Shown here piece by piece: positions 8,952-17,038 of a stretch of DNA of 64,000 nt. Source of the DNA: Parasphingorhabdus sp. (GTDB lineage Bacteria > Pseudomonadota > Alphaproteobacteria > Sphingomonadales > Sphingomonadaceae). The position numbers and the translations under genes are program-made. The stretch lies in assembly GCA_030373505.1 (NCBI GenBank), contig JAUCYS010000005.1, positions 1 to 64,000 of the forward strand, in the 5' to 3' direction. The notes beneath the pieces are model-generated. The model did not search any database, was not told the DNA's origin, and saw only the letters and a program-made list of their open reading frames with translations. The first letter of the stretch is position 1, and each line of letters begins with the position of its first letter.

Positions 8952-9068
8952 ATTAACCATAAGATGAATGAACGTAAAAGGTTAATTTTTCACTAAGGTA
9001 GGATTCAGCGCGAGTCGCGAGGCCCCTTATGACTCTGGAACCCGCAGAAATGAGTCGTTTCCGGACTC
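8952..9068 (-). promoter_or_regulatory. ctrA upstream region: five GANTC sites and CtrA-like TTAA elements
   Basis: GANTC sites lie at 9002-9006, 9012-9016, 9031-9035, 9052-9056 and 9064-9068, five in 67 bp where about one per 256 bp is expected by chance. Closer to ctrA is TTAA-tttttca-CTAA (8982-8996), one base off the CtrA consensus TTAA-N7-TTAA, and a further TTAACC at 8953-8958. Caulobacter ctrA is known to be controlled by GANTC methylation and autoregulation. The rest of the spacer up to arfB (9069-9249) shows no gene I can support. Confidence 0.7.
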
Positions 9069-9249
9069 TCTCCTCCGGTCAAAAAAATTTAACTTTGAGC
9101 CGCTCCGGACCGACAATATTCCCGGATATGTCCTTTTTGGAGACAAATTTGTTGCAAATCAGCACAAGCCGAGCGCTCCTGATACCCGATTTGCCAGACG
9201 TCCTTAACAAGGTCTGTTGCGCGGCGGCGCATGCCGCTAGACAGGATTG

Positions 9250-9648
9250 ATGATTGATATTCCCGAAAGCGCGATCACCGAGACGTTTCTTGCCGCCAGC
9301 GGACCGGGGGGTCAAAATGTCAACAAGGTCGCCACGGCAGTGCAGATGCGGGTCAATGTCTATGCGCTCGGCCTGCAGCCTTATGCCTTCCGCAAATTGA
9401 AGACGCTCGCCGGGCGCAAGATGACCAGCGGCGGGGAACTGGTATTGACGGTGCGCGAATATCGCACCCGCGAAGCCAACCGGGGCGAAGCGCGGCGGCG
9501 GGTCGCCGACATGATCGAACAGGCCTATCAGCGTGATGCCCGGAGGATCAAGACCCGGCCGAGCAGAGCCGCCAAAGCACGCAGGGTCGACAGCAAGAAG
9601 AAGAAAGCGACGATCAAGAAGACGCGCGGCAAGCCCAGCCTTGACTGA
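9250..9648 (+). CDS. arfB: alternative ribosome-rescue factor ArfB (YaeJ, peptidyl-tRNA hydrolase)
   Basis: This codon-independent release factor frees peptidyl-tRNA from stalled ribosomes. The 132-residue protein carries the release-factor GGQ loop (ASGPGGQNVNKVATAVQM, about residues 16-33) and ends in the long basic, disordered tail (SKKKKATIKKTRGK) that enters the empty mRNA channel. It lacks the codon-recognition domains of RF1/RF2. I chose the ATG at 9250 with AGG a few bases upstream; a TTG directly before it is possible. It is divergent from ctrA. Confidence 0.95.
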   Translation: MIDIPESAITETFLAASGPGGQNVNKVATAVQMRVNVYALGLQPYAFRKLKTLAGRKMTSGGELVLTVREYRTREANRGEARRRVADMIEQAYQRDARRIKTRPSRAAKARRVDSKKKKATIKKTRGKPSLD

Positions 9649-9736
9649 GTAATGCCAGCGGGCGCTCGAACGGCTTTCCTGTTGGCAAAGCCGCGATCTT
9701 GGCCATAAGAAGGCCTGCTACAAAAAGGGGATATCG

Positions 9737-11830
9737 ATGAAAACGCGCCATATACTTGCATTATGCTGCCTTCCGTCCTTTGCGACAGCCGGTCTGGCCA
9801 GCGATGGCAATGACGCCCGGCGGTTCACGGCCGAGCGTGTGTTTGATCTCGAATATGCCGACGACCCGCAAATTTCCCCCGACGGCTCCGCCATAGTCTA
9901 CGCCCGCAAGTCGATGGACCGGTTCACCGACCAGGTCGTGAGCGATCTGTGGACCATCGACACGCGTAGCGGCAGCCAACGGCCGCTGGTCAGCGGCGAA
10001 GGCTCCAGTTCCTCGGTGCGCTGGTCGCCGGACGGCAAACGTCTGGTCTATCTGACGACGACCAACGGCAAGCCCGATCTGCGGCTGCGCTATCAGGACA
10101 GCGGGGTCAGCTTTTCCCTGGCCCAGCTGGAACAGGGACCCGGAGCCCCCGTCTGGTCTCCCGATGGCAAGAGCATCGCCTTTTCCATGCTGGTCCCCGA
10201 CGAGCGCGCATCCTTTGCGAAGCCGCCCAAAAGTCCGGAGGGAGCGGATTGGGCCAAGCCCGTCCGCATCGTCGACGATCTGGTCTTCCGTTTTGACGGC
10301 GCCGGCTATCTGGCAAAGGGCAAGACCCAGATTTTCACCTTGAGTGCGGAAGGCGGCACACCGCAGCAGGTGACCCATGGCAAAAATGGTTTCGACACGC
10401 CGCAGTGGCTGGGCAATGATGCTCTGCTGGTGACGGGCAACCAGGCCGAGGATGCCGATCTTGATCCGATCGAAAGCGAAATCTATCGCGTCGACCTGGA
10501 GAGCGAGACGGTGTCTCCCCTGACCCAGCGCGACGGCCCCGATTTTGCGGCGATTGTCTCCCCCAATGGCAGCCGCATCGCCTATCTCGGCTATGATGAC
10601 CAGCTGAAGTCCTATCAGCATACGGATGTCTATGTCATGGAACCCGACGGCAGCGGGGTCCAGAATCTGACCGCCGGTTTCGACCGGTCGATTGGCTCGA
10701 TTGCCTGGCGGGCCGACGGCCGGGCGCTGATCGGGCAGACCGAAGTCGACGGCATGCTGACACTGGTCTCGATCGATCTGTCCGGCAATGTCCGCACGCT
10801 GCTGTCCGATATTGGCGGCACCTCGCTTGGCCGGCCCTATGCCTCGGGCAGCTTTTCTGTCGCCAGCAAGGCCGGCGGCGGCTCCCCGATCATCGCCTAT
10901 ACAAAGGGCAGCAGCGACCGGCCCGCCGAAGTCGCGATCACCCGCGGCAGCGGCAACGGCCGCCAGCTGACCTTGTTGAACGAGGACGCACTGGGACGCA
11001 TCGATCTCGCGCGCATTGAAGAGATAAAGGTGACGTCCAGCCATGACGGACGCGAAATCGAAGCCTGGGTGGCCCTGCCCCCCGGCTTTCGTCCCGACGG
11101 CTCCTTTCCGATGATTCTGGAAATCCATGGTGGTCCCAACACCATGTACGGCCCCTATTTTGCCGCCGAGATTCAGCGCTATGCGGCAGAGGGCTATGTC
11201 ACCGTCTATGCCAATCCGCGCGGTTCGACCGGCTATGGCGAGGAATTTGCCCAATTGATCGACCTCGATTATCCGGGCCACGACCATGACGATCTGATGA
11301 GCGTGGTCGACGCCCTGCTCGCGAAAAATTACGCCAGCAAGGACCGGCTGTTTATCACCGGCGGATCGGGAGGCGGCGTGCTGACCGCATGGGCCGTCGG
11401 CAAGACCGACCGCTTTGCAGCAGCGGCTACCGTCAAGCCGGTGATCAACTGGACCAGCATGGCGCTTGCCGGGGATATCGCCCGCTTTGTCAGCCGGCAC
11501 TGGTTCCGTGCCCAGCCATGGGAGCAGCCGCAGGAATATTGGCGGCGGTCCCCCATTTCCATCGTCAACAATGTCAGGACACCGACCATGGTGATGGTGG
11601 GCGAAGCGGACTGGCGCACGCCGGCCTGGGAAGCCGAGCAATTTTATACGGCGCTGAAGGTGCAGAATGTCGATACGGTGCTGGTGCGGGTGCCGGGCGC
11701 ATCCCATCTTATTGCACGCCGGCCAAGCCAGCTGATTGCCAAGGTCGACAATATCATGGGCTGGTTTGCCAAATATGATCCGGCCAGGAAAAACGAAACC
11801 GGCGACCAGTCGGCACAAGAGGAACAATGA
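9737..11830 (+). CDS. exported S9 family peptidase (prolyl-oligopeptidase / acylaminoacyl-peptidase type)
   Basis: This encodes a 697-residue serine peptidase that trims peptides, probably in the periplasm: an N-terminal signal peptide runs MKTRHILALCCLPSFATAGLA. Residues 30-400 form a WD40/TolB-like beta-propeller with repeated SPDG motifs (DPQISPDGSAI, VRWSPDGKRL, PVWSPDGKSI). The C-terminal alpha/beta-hydrolase domain has EIHGGPN for the oxyanion hole, nucleophile Ser in GGSGGG, Asp in GEADWRTP and His in GASHLIA. Its stop overlaps msrC by 4 bp. The start has AAAAGGGG upstream. Confidence 0.94.
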   Translation: MKTRHILALCCLPSFATAGLASDGNDARRFTAERVFDLEYADDPQISPDGSAIVYARKSMDRFTDQVVSDLWTIDTRSGSQRPLVSGEGSSSSVRWSPDGKRLVYLTTTNGKPDLRLRYQDSGVSFSLAQLEQGPGAPVWSPDGKSIAFSMLVPDERASFAKPPKSPEGADWAKPVRIVDDLVFRFDGAGYLAKGKTQIFTLSAEGGTPQQVTHGKNGFDTPQWLGNDALLVTGNQAEDADLDPIESEIYRVDLESETVSPLTQRDGPDFAAIVSPNGSRIAYLGYDDQLKSYQHTDVYVMEPDGSGVQNLTAGFDRSIGSIAWRADGRALIGQTEVDGMLTLVSIDLSGNVRTLLSDIGGTSLGRPYASGSFSVASKAGGGSPIIAYTKGSSDRPAEVAITRGSGNGRQLTLLNEDALGRIDLARIEEIKVTSSHDGREIEAWVALPPGFRPDGSFPMILEIHGGPNTMYGPYFAAEIQRYAAEGYVTVYANPRGSTGYGEEFAQLIDLDYPGHDHDDLMSVVDALLAKNYASKDRLFITGGSGGGVLTAWAVGKTDRFAAAATVKPVINWTSMALAGDIARFVSRHWFRAQPWEQPQEYWRRSPISIVNNVRTPTMVMVGEADWRTPAWEAEQFYTALKVQNVDTVLVRVPGASHLIARRPSQLIAKVDNIMGWFAKYDPARKNETGDQSAQEEQ

Positions 11831-12318
11831 AGATGCTCGAAATTGCCATCGACCGGGACCAGCCCGCTGCAGAATTTTACGCTGACCTGACGGCATCCGC
11901 TGTTGCCCTGGTCGACGGGGAGCCGGACGCAATCGCCAATATGGCCAATATTGCGGCGCTGATCTGGCAATATATGCCCGACCTCAACTGGGCGGGCTTT
12001 TACCGCCGGATCGATGACGAGCTGGTGCTTGGCCCCTTTCAGGGCAAGACGGCCTGTATCCGGATCGCGATCGGCGCGGGCGTGTGCGGGACCGCAGCCG
12101 CCACCGGCGAAGTGCAGCGAGTGGCCGATGTCCACGCCTTTCCCGGACATATCGCCTGCGATGCCGAAAGCCGCAGCGAACTGGTCGTACCGGTCGTCCG
12201 GCAGGGCAAGCTCATCGGGGTGCTCGATCTCGACAGCCCCCTGCCCGACCGTTTCCAGCCCGCTGACGAGTCCGGAATGGTCAAACTGATCGGAGCCATC
12301 GCTGACAATCTTGGTTAA
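11827..12318 (+). CDS. msrC: free methionine-(R)-sulfoxide reductase (GAF domain)
   Basis: This repairs free L-methionine-(R)-sulfoxide with thioredoxin as reductant. The 163-residue single GAF domain has the family pattern NWAGFYRR, GPFQGKTACIRI, GVCGTAAATGE, VADVHAFPGHIACDAESRSELVVPV and GVLDLDSP. The three conserved cysteines of fRMsr (in TACI, GVCG and IACD) are all present, which separates it from ordinary sensory GAF domains. It is coupled to the S9 peptidase by an ATGA overlap. A CtrA box overlaps its 3' end and serves the next gene. Confidence 0.93.
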   Translation: MKMLEIAIDRDQPAAEFYADLTASAVALVDGEPDAIANMANIAALIWQYMPDLNWAGFYRRIDDELVLGPFQGKTACIRIAIGAGVCGTAAATGEVQRVADVHAFPGHIACDAESRSELVVPVVRQGKLIGVLDLDSPLPDRFQPADESGMVKLIGAIADNLG

Positions 12319-12387
12319 GAAGCTCTTAACCGGGATGCCCCATTTCGAGACAAAATGCGAAATCTGGCCTATTTAACAGTCTGCTAA
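12315..12387 (+). promoter_or_regulatory. CtrA boxes upstream of the glycine-zipper protein gene
   Basis: A perfect TTAA-gaagctc-TTAA lies at 12315-12329, within a larger palindrome GGTTAAGAAGCTCTTAACC. A second copy with one mismatch, TTAA-cagtctg-CTAA, lies at 12373-12387, and more TTAACC half-sites follow at 12421 and 12475. They precede the next gene by 93-165 bp. CtrA is encoded in this window; regulation is inferred. Confidence 0.65.
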
Positions 12388-12479
12388 TGGTAAATCCCCG
12401 CGAAAAATGGTAAATGTTCGTTAACCAGATTTCGCTCGGCCGTGCTCAGTGCATGTCTGAAACCAGGGAGTTGTTAACC

Positions 12480-13907
12480 ATGAAGACCCTTTTACTTGCT
12501 GGCGTTGCCGGTGTTTTGACGATGGCGCCAGGGACCGCGATTGCAGCAATCGACTCGGTGCCCGACATCATCGCCTCTCCGGCCTCCGGTCTGGCCTTTG
12601 CCACGCCGACCGCCCGTTCGACGCCGGCACCGAACCGGACGACGACCCGCATGGGCACGATGGGCTATTCGCGCGGCATGAAGAATATGGGCAACATGCA
12701 CCAGATGAAAGGCTATCGCCAGGCCGGCAACTATGTGCGCCGGGGGCGGATGGGTTATGACAAGGGCTATCACAAACCCTATCGGGGCTATCGCCTGCCG
12801 AAAACCTATATCCAGCCCAGCTATTTTATCGGCAATTTCGGCTATTACGGACTGAGCCAGCCCAATTATGGCTTTGGCTGGTCGCGCTATTATGACGATG
12901 CGGTTCTGACCGACCGCTATGGGGTCGTCCAGGACGCTCGGTATAATGTCGACTGGGACCGCTATAACCAGGGCTATGATGACGGCTATCGCGACGGCCA
13001 TGCCAGCTATGATCCGGGCGTGTTTGTCGGCGATGACCGCGTGGTTGCAACCCCGCCTTCCTATGGCAGCGATCGTTCGACCTATGAGGGCGACTGGGAC
13101 GGAGCCTATCGCGAAGACGGCAGCTACCAGGGCGAATGGCAGGGCACCTATCGCGATGCCGACGGCCGCGTCTATCAGGGCGAATATTCCGGCACCTTCA
13201 TCGGCGACGGCAATATGACGCCGCACTGGGGCGACCGGGCCGATCAGGACTATGGATGCGATGTCGACCCCGGATTTGATCCGCGCGGCTGCGCCGTCGC
13301 CCGCCAGCGGCCCGATCCGGATCGCCGCTATCCCGCCTATCCCGCTGTCGACCAGCAGCGGGCCGAAGAACTGGCCTATCTCGAGCGCTGCAAGAAAAGC
13401 AGCGGTATCGGCGGCGCGATTGTCGGCGGTGCGATTGGTGCCTTCGCCGGCAACCGGATTGCCGGAAAGGGCAACCGCCTCGGCGGATCGCTGATCGGAG
13501 GCGGGCTGGGCGCTGTCGCTGGCGCTGCGATTGACCAGGGTACCGACCGGTGCCGGCACCTGCTGAAGAAATATGGCTATGAGGAACGGCAGGCCGGTCG
13601 CTATCCCGCACCGCCGCCGCAGCATTACCGTCCTGCACCGCCGCCGGCCTATCCGAGCGGCTGGAACGGATATTATACGCCGGGCTATTATTATCCGCAG
13701 GCACAGCAGCCGATGGTCACCACAATTGTCGTGCAGTCCGCGCCGGTAACCACGACCACGACGACAACCTATGTCGAAGAGGAAGTGATCTACAGCAAGC
13801 CGACCTACAAGAAACAGTGGAAAGCAGTGCCCAGAAAAGCCTGGAAGCCGGCACCCAAGGCAGAACCGCTCAAGGGATGCCAGCAGGCCCGGTGCATGTA
13901 CGACTGA
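12480..13907 (+). CDS. exported RcnB-like / MORN-like / glycine-zipper envelope protein
   Basis: This encodes a 475-residue secreted protein with signal peptide MKTLLLAGVAGVLTMAPGTAIAA. After a Ser/Pro/Met-rich start comes a Tyr/Arg/Gly-rich stretch, including YRLPKTYIQPSYFIGNFGYY (an RcnB-like pattern) at about residues 95-125. Residues 200-243 hold three to four MORN-like repeats of the form Y-x-G-x-W/Y-x-G-x-Y. A glycine zipper (GGAIVGGAIGAFAGNRIAG and GGGLGAVAGAA) follows at about 310-350, then a Pro/Tyr-rich tail. Glycine zippers usually insert in or link to the outer membrane. Start choice: ATG at 12480 with AGGGAG upstream. CtrA boxes precede it and a strong terminator follows. Confidence 0.85.
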   Translation: MKTLLLAGVAGVLTMAPGTAIAAIDSVPDIIASPASGLAFATPTARSTPAPNRTTTRMGTMGYSRGMKNMGNMHQMKGYRQAGNYVRRGRMGYDKGYHKPYRGYRLPKTYIQPSYFIGNFGYYGLSQPNYGFGWSRYYDDAVLTDRYGVVQDARYNVDWDRYNQGYDDGYRDGHASYDPGVFVGDDRVVATPPSYGSDRSTYEGDWDGAYREDGSYQGEWQGTYRDADGRVYQGEYSGTFIGDGNMTPHWGDRADQDYGCDVDPGFDPRGCAVARQRPDPDRRYPAYPAVDQQRAEELAYLERCKKSSGIGGAIVGGAIGAFAGNRIAGKGNRLGGSLIGGGLGAVAGAAIDQGTDRCRHLLKKYGYEERQAGRYPAPPPQHYRPAPPPAYPSGWNGYYTPGYYYPQAQQPMVTTIVVQSAPVTTTTTTTYVEEEVIYSKPTYKKQWKAVPRKAWKPAPKAEPLKGCQQARCMYD

Positions 13908-13923
13908 TCGCTTGCGGCCAATC

Positions 13924-13963
13924 AAAAAAGCCTGCCAATCCGGTGAGATTGGCAGGCTTTTTT
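13924..13963. terminator. strong bidirectional rho-independent terminator
   Basis: AAAAAAGCCTGCCAATC pairs perfectly with its complement at 13947-13963 around a 6-base loop, with A and T tracts on either side. It sits between the convergent glycine-zipper gene and bpt. Confidence 0.95.
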
Positions 13964-13989
13964 ATGCCCGGATCAACGCCTGCTGCCGG

Positions 13990-14754
13990 CTATCGGCGAC
14001 GCTGCAGCTGGATCAGCTCTGCCGGATCAAATCTCTGCCAGCCGTCCGGACCCAGCCGTTCCAGCGGACGGAAACGCACCTTATATTCCATCTGCGGCGA
14101 GCCATCGACCCAGTAGCCAAGATAGACAAAGGGCAAGCCGGCGGTCTTCGCGCGCAGGATATGGTCCATGATGATATAATTGCCGAGACCGGCGCGCTCG
14201 CTATGGTCGGCGTCGAAAAAGCTGTAGATCATCGACAGGCCGTCGCCCTGCTGGTCGGTCAGACAGGCACCGACCAGACGGCCCTTGCTGCCGTCGCTGG
14301 TGGGCTCGCGATATTCGATCACGAAGCTCTTGACCGGAGACTGTTCGACCATGTCGGAATAGTCCATCTCGTCCATTTCCGCCATGCCGCCGCCGGGGTG
14401 ACGTCTGGCGAGATAATTCTGCAGCAGCTGATATTGCTCGTCGGTCGCCCATGGCTCGCACGCCTCGACGACCAGATCGCGGTTGCGGCGGATCAGCTTG
14501 CGCTGGGTGGTGCTGGGACGGAATTCGTCGGTCAGGACGCGGACCGAGACGCAGGCCTTGCAGTCGAGGCAGCTGGGCCGGTAGGCGACGTTCTGGCTGC
14601 GGCGAAAGCCGATCCGGCCGAGCGCATCGTTTAGTTCGTCGGTGTGCGGCCCGTTCAGTTCAGTGAAAACCTTGCGTTCACTTTTTCCGGGCAAATAGGG
14701 GCAGGGACTGGGATTGGTCACAAAGAATCGCGGAAAGCGAACGGGTGCAGTCAC
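13990..14754 (-). CDS. bpt: aspartate/glutamate leucyltransferase (N-end rule, Bpt)
   Basis: This transfers leucine (or arginine) from aminoacyl-tRNA to N-terminal Asp/Glu of proteins, marking them for ClpAP/ClpS degradation. The 254-residue protein has the N-terminal cysteine cluster (PCPYLP, then [12 protein letters not shown]), the GNAT-like core with [26 protein letters not shown], and [21 protein letters not shown], a hallmark of ATE/Bpt enzymes. It appears monocistronic; about 165 bp of upstream DNA contains a terminator of the next gene. Confidence 0.95.
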   Translation of the reverse strand: MTAPVRFPRFFVTNPSPCPYLPGKSERKVFTELNGPHTDELNDALGRIGFRRSQNVAYRPSCLDCKACVSVRVLTDEFRPSTTQRKLIRRNRDLVVEACEPWATDEQYQLLQNYLARRHPGGGMAEMDEMDYSDMVEQSPVKSFVIEYREPTSDGSKGRLVGACLTDQQGDGLSMIYSFFDADHSERAGLGNYIIMDHILRAKTAGLPFVYLGYWVDGSPQMEYKVRFRPLERLGPDGWQRFDPAELIQLQRRR

Positions 14755-14870
14755 AAAGCCAGCCTTTTGTTACATTCGAGAGAATCGACCCGCACAATAT
14801 GCATCGCGGGAGGCAAAATGAAAAGGCGGTTTACCACATTCCTTCATCATTGGACCGGCCGCTCCGGCGC

Positions 14871-14898
14871 AAAAAAAACGGGGCGAAAATCGCCCCGT
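14871..14898 (-). terminator. rho-independent terminator of the small membrane protein gene
   Basis: ACGGGGCGA pairs with TCGCCCCGT around a 3-base loop, followed on the minus strand by eight T residues. It lies 24 bp after the stop of the 77-residue gene. Confidence 0.9.
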
Positions 14899-14921
14899 TT
14901 CCAAAATCATTGTCCAAAAGC

Positions 14922-15155
14922 TCAGGGGCTTGTTGGATCATCATCGTCAGCGATGATGATGATGCCGCCGATAACCGCAGCAGCTGCCAGAACGGCAATC
15001 AGAATGCCGCTTCCGCCTTCAAGTTCTTCAGAAGACGAAGAGGTTGCTGCAACGCGTTCAACCGCTGGTGCAACGCTGTTCGCTGCCTGAGCTGCGACCG
15101 GGGCCGCAACCAGAGAAAGAGCTGCAATGCCAGCTGCCAGTTTACCAAATTTCAT
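14922..15155 (-). CDS. small exported/membrane protein with poly-Asp tail, unknown function
   Basis: This encodes a 77-residue protein with signal-peptide-like MKFGKLAAGIAALSLVAAPVAAQA, a short Ser/Glu linker (SSSSEELEGG), a second hydrophobic helix (ILIAVLAAAAVIGGIIII) and an acidic end ADDDDPTSP. I chose the ATG at 15155 because GGAG lies eight bases upstream. No family function is known to me, though similar mini-proteins are frequent in sphingomonads. Its strong terminator and roughly 200 bp of upstream DNA with two GANTC sites (15263-15267 and 15286-15290) suggest an independent, well-expressed unit. Confidence 0.78.
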   Translation of the reverse strand: MKFGKLAAGIAALSLVAAPVAAQAANSVAPAVERVAATSSSSEELEGGSGILIAVLAAAAVIGGIIIIADDDDPTSP

Positions 15156-15352
15156 AAAATGCTCCAATCGGGTCGTATTACTATAGGTGAAAGTTCAAAA
15201 AAGCCGAACTTCCATGCGCCCTGCTAGTTCTCGAGGATTTTCTTTCAACGAAACCCTTCGGTGAGTCGTAGATACCGGAAAAGGTGATTCTTCGCAACCG
15301 CAAAAAATATTTTGTCTATATTAATCCGGCGTATAGGAGCCCGTATCCGCCT

Positions 15353-17023
15353 TCACTTCCGCACAAATACCGGCTTGCCCTGGACCCATGTCTGGAGGAT
15401 CTGCGTTGCCCGGATCTGCGCCGGGGTCGCCAGCAGCAGATCCTGATCGATGATAATGAAATCCGCCCTTTTTCCCGGCTCGAGACTGCCCAGCCGGTCT
15501 TCGGCGAACGCGGCATAGGCCGCACCATTGGTATAGGCCTGCCAGGCCTGTTCGCGAGCCAGCCGCTGCTCCGGCATCCATCCGCCAAAGGGCTGGCCGG
15601 ACGCATCTTCGCGAGTGATCGCTGCGGCGAGCCCGGGAAACGGGCTTGATGATTCCACGGGAACGTCTGTCCCGAAGGCCAGAATCGCGCCCGAATCGAG
15701 GAGCGATTTCCAGGCATAGGCACCCGCAAGACGGTCCGGCCCGAGTCTCGCTTCGGCCATCAGCCGGTCCGACGTCTGATGCACCGGCTGCACCGAGGCA
15801 ATCGTGCCGGTAGCGGCAAAGCGGTTGATATCGACCGGGTCGATGATCTGCGCATGCTCGATCCGCCAGCGACGATCCCCCTTGTAGGTCTCGTTCAGTT
15901 CCTCGATCGCGGACAGGGCCTCGTCATTGGCCTTGTCGCCAATCGCATGAACGGCGGTCTGAAAGCCGTCCATCGCCGCACGGCTCATATTATTCTTGAG
16001 CTGCGCCGAACTCAGCAGCGCCAGGCCGCTTTCCCCTGGCATATCCGCATAGGGCTGTTTCAGCAAGGCACCACGCGACCCGAGCGCCCCGTCGACATAG
16101 AGCTTCACCCCCGCCAGCTTGAGATGGTCGTCGTAAAGCCAGGGCGATGGCGCCGGCCCGGCGATCGCGATCATATTGTCAATCCCGGCGGCATAGGAAA
16201 TGATCCGGATTTTCAGCCGCCCCTTGTCCCCTGCCCTGCGGTAGCTCTGCCAATCCTGCAGCTCGGTCCCCATATCGGCGATCGATGTCACGCCATTGGC
16301 TAGCAGCATGTCCTGCGCCTTGCTCAGTGCCAGATCACGCTCCGCCGGTTTGGGGGTGGGAATCGCATCCTTGAACAGGCCGATAGCGGCATCGACAAAG
16401 ACACCCGTCGGCTTGCCGGCCGTTTTGACGATGGTTCCGCCGCTCGGCGATTTTGATGCGGCAGAGACGCCCGCCGCCTTCATCGCCGCGCTGTTGGCCC
16501 AGACGGCGTGGCCGTCGATGCGGCTCAGAAAGACCGGCCGGTCGGCAACCACACTATCCAGCTCCGCTGCGGTAGGAAAGCGGCCCAGTCCCCAGACTTC
16601 CTGGTTCCAGCCGCTGCCTATGATCCACTGCCGGTTCGGATTATCCGCTGCATATTGCGCGATCCTTGCCAGCGCCTCGGCAAGCGATCTGGTCTCGGAA
16701 AGATCGAGGGTCAGGGCGCCAAAGCCCATGTCCATGATATGACCATGGGCATCGAAAAAGCCCGGGACCAAGTTCTGGCCCTTGCCGTCAAACTGAAAAT
16801 CCATTTCGCGCGGCCGCTTGTCGCGGCGATCGAGGAGCTGCTTGACCCGCCCTTCGTCATCGATGACCATTCCGGTAAAGCGGATCACCTTGCCCTTGCT
16901 GTCGAGGCTCATGCCGTTGACATTGTCGATCAGGCTGTCGGCCTGGGCAAGGCCGGGCACCAGTAAAAGACCCGCTGCGCTCGCGCACAGGGCCAAGCCG
17001 CGTTTTTTCAGCCAACCGCTCAT
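15353..17023 (-). CDS. exported amidohydrolase (YtcJ / amidohydrolase-3 family)
   Basis: This encodes a 556-residue metal-dependent hydrolase with an N-terminal signal peptide (LALCASAAGLLLVPGLAQA). The amidohydrolase fold is shown by the metal site PGFFDAHGHIMDMG, then HAVWANSAAM, VKLYVDGALGSRGA, AVHAIGDKAND, IEHAQIIDP and the late catalytic Asp in FGTDVPVESSSPF, ending with LGSLEPGKRADFIIID. Family members hydrolyse N-acyl or formamide-like bonds; the substrate cannot be read. It lies 15 bp after the beta-hydroxyacid dehydrogenase gene in the same direction and probably shares its transcript. Confidence 0.92.
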   Translation of the reverse strand: MSGWLKKRGLALCASAAGLLLVPGLAQADSLIDNVNGMSLDSKGKVIRFTGMVIDDEGRVKQLLDRRDKRPREMDFQFDGKGQNLVPGFFDAHGHIMDMGFGALTLDLSETRSLAEALARIAQYAADNPNRQWIIGSGWNQEVWGLGRFPTAAELDSVVADRPVFLSRIDGHAVWANSAAMKAAGVSAASKSPSGGTIVKTAGKPTGVFVDAAIGLFKDAIPTPKPAERDLALSKAQDMLLANGVTSIADMGTELQDWQSYRRAGDKGRLKIRIISYAAGIDNMIAIAGPAPSPWLYDDHLKLAGVKLYVDGALGSRGALLKQPYADMPGESGLALLSSAQLKNNMSRAAMDGFQTAVHAIGDKANDEALSAIEELNETYKGDRRWRIEHAQIIDPVDINRFAATGTIASVQPVHQTSDRLMAEARLGPDRLAGAYAWKSLLDSGAILAFGTDVPVESSSPFPGLAAAITREDASGQPFGGWMPEQRLAREQAWQAYTNGAAYAAFAEDRLGSLEPGKRADFIIIDQDLLLATPAQIRATQILQTWVQGKPVFVRK

Positions 17024-17038
17024 ATCATCTGTCCTTGC

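Noticed and set aside
9029-9250. A 73-residue frame in the ctrA/arfB spacer
   Set aside because: No ribosome-binding site, no family resemblance, and it runs through the GANTC cluster, which is better explained as regulatory DNA.
9761-11932. A 723-residue open frame on the minus strand opposite the S9 peptidase gene
   Set aside because: It is the mirror of a well-supported gene with signal peptide, propeller repeats and catalytic triad; the antisense product has no recognisable domains and is full of Arg/Gly/Ala from GC-rich codons.
12492-13925. A 477-residue antisense frame rich in Ile/Ala opposite the glycine-zipper gene
   Set aside because: It arises from the Tyr/Gly-rich codons of the sense gene; the sense strand has signal peptide, promoter boxes and terminator.
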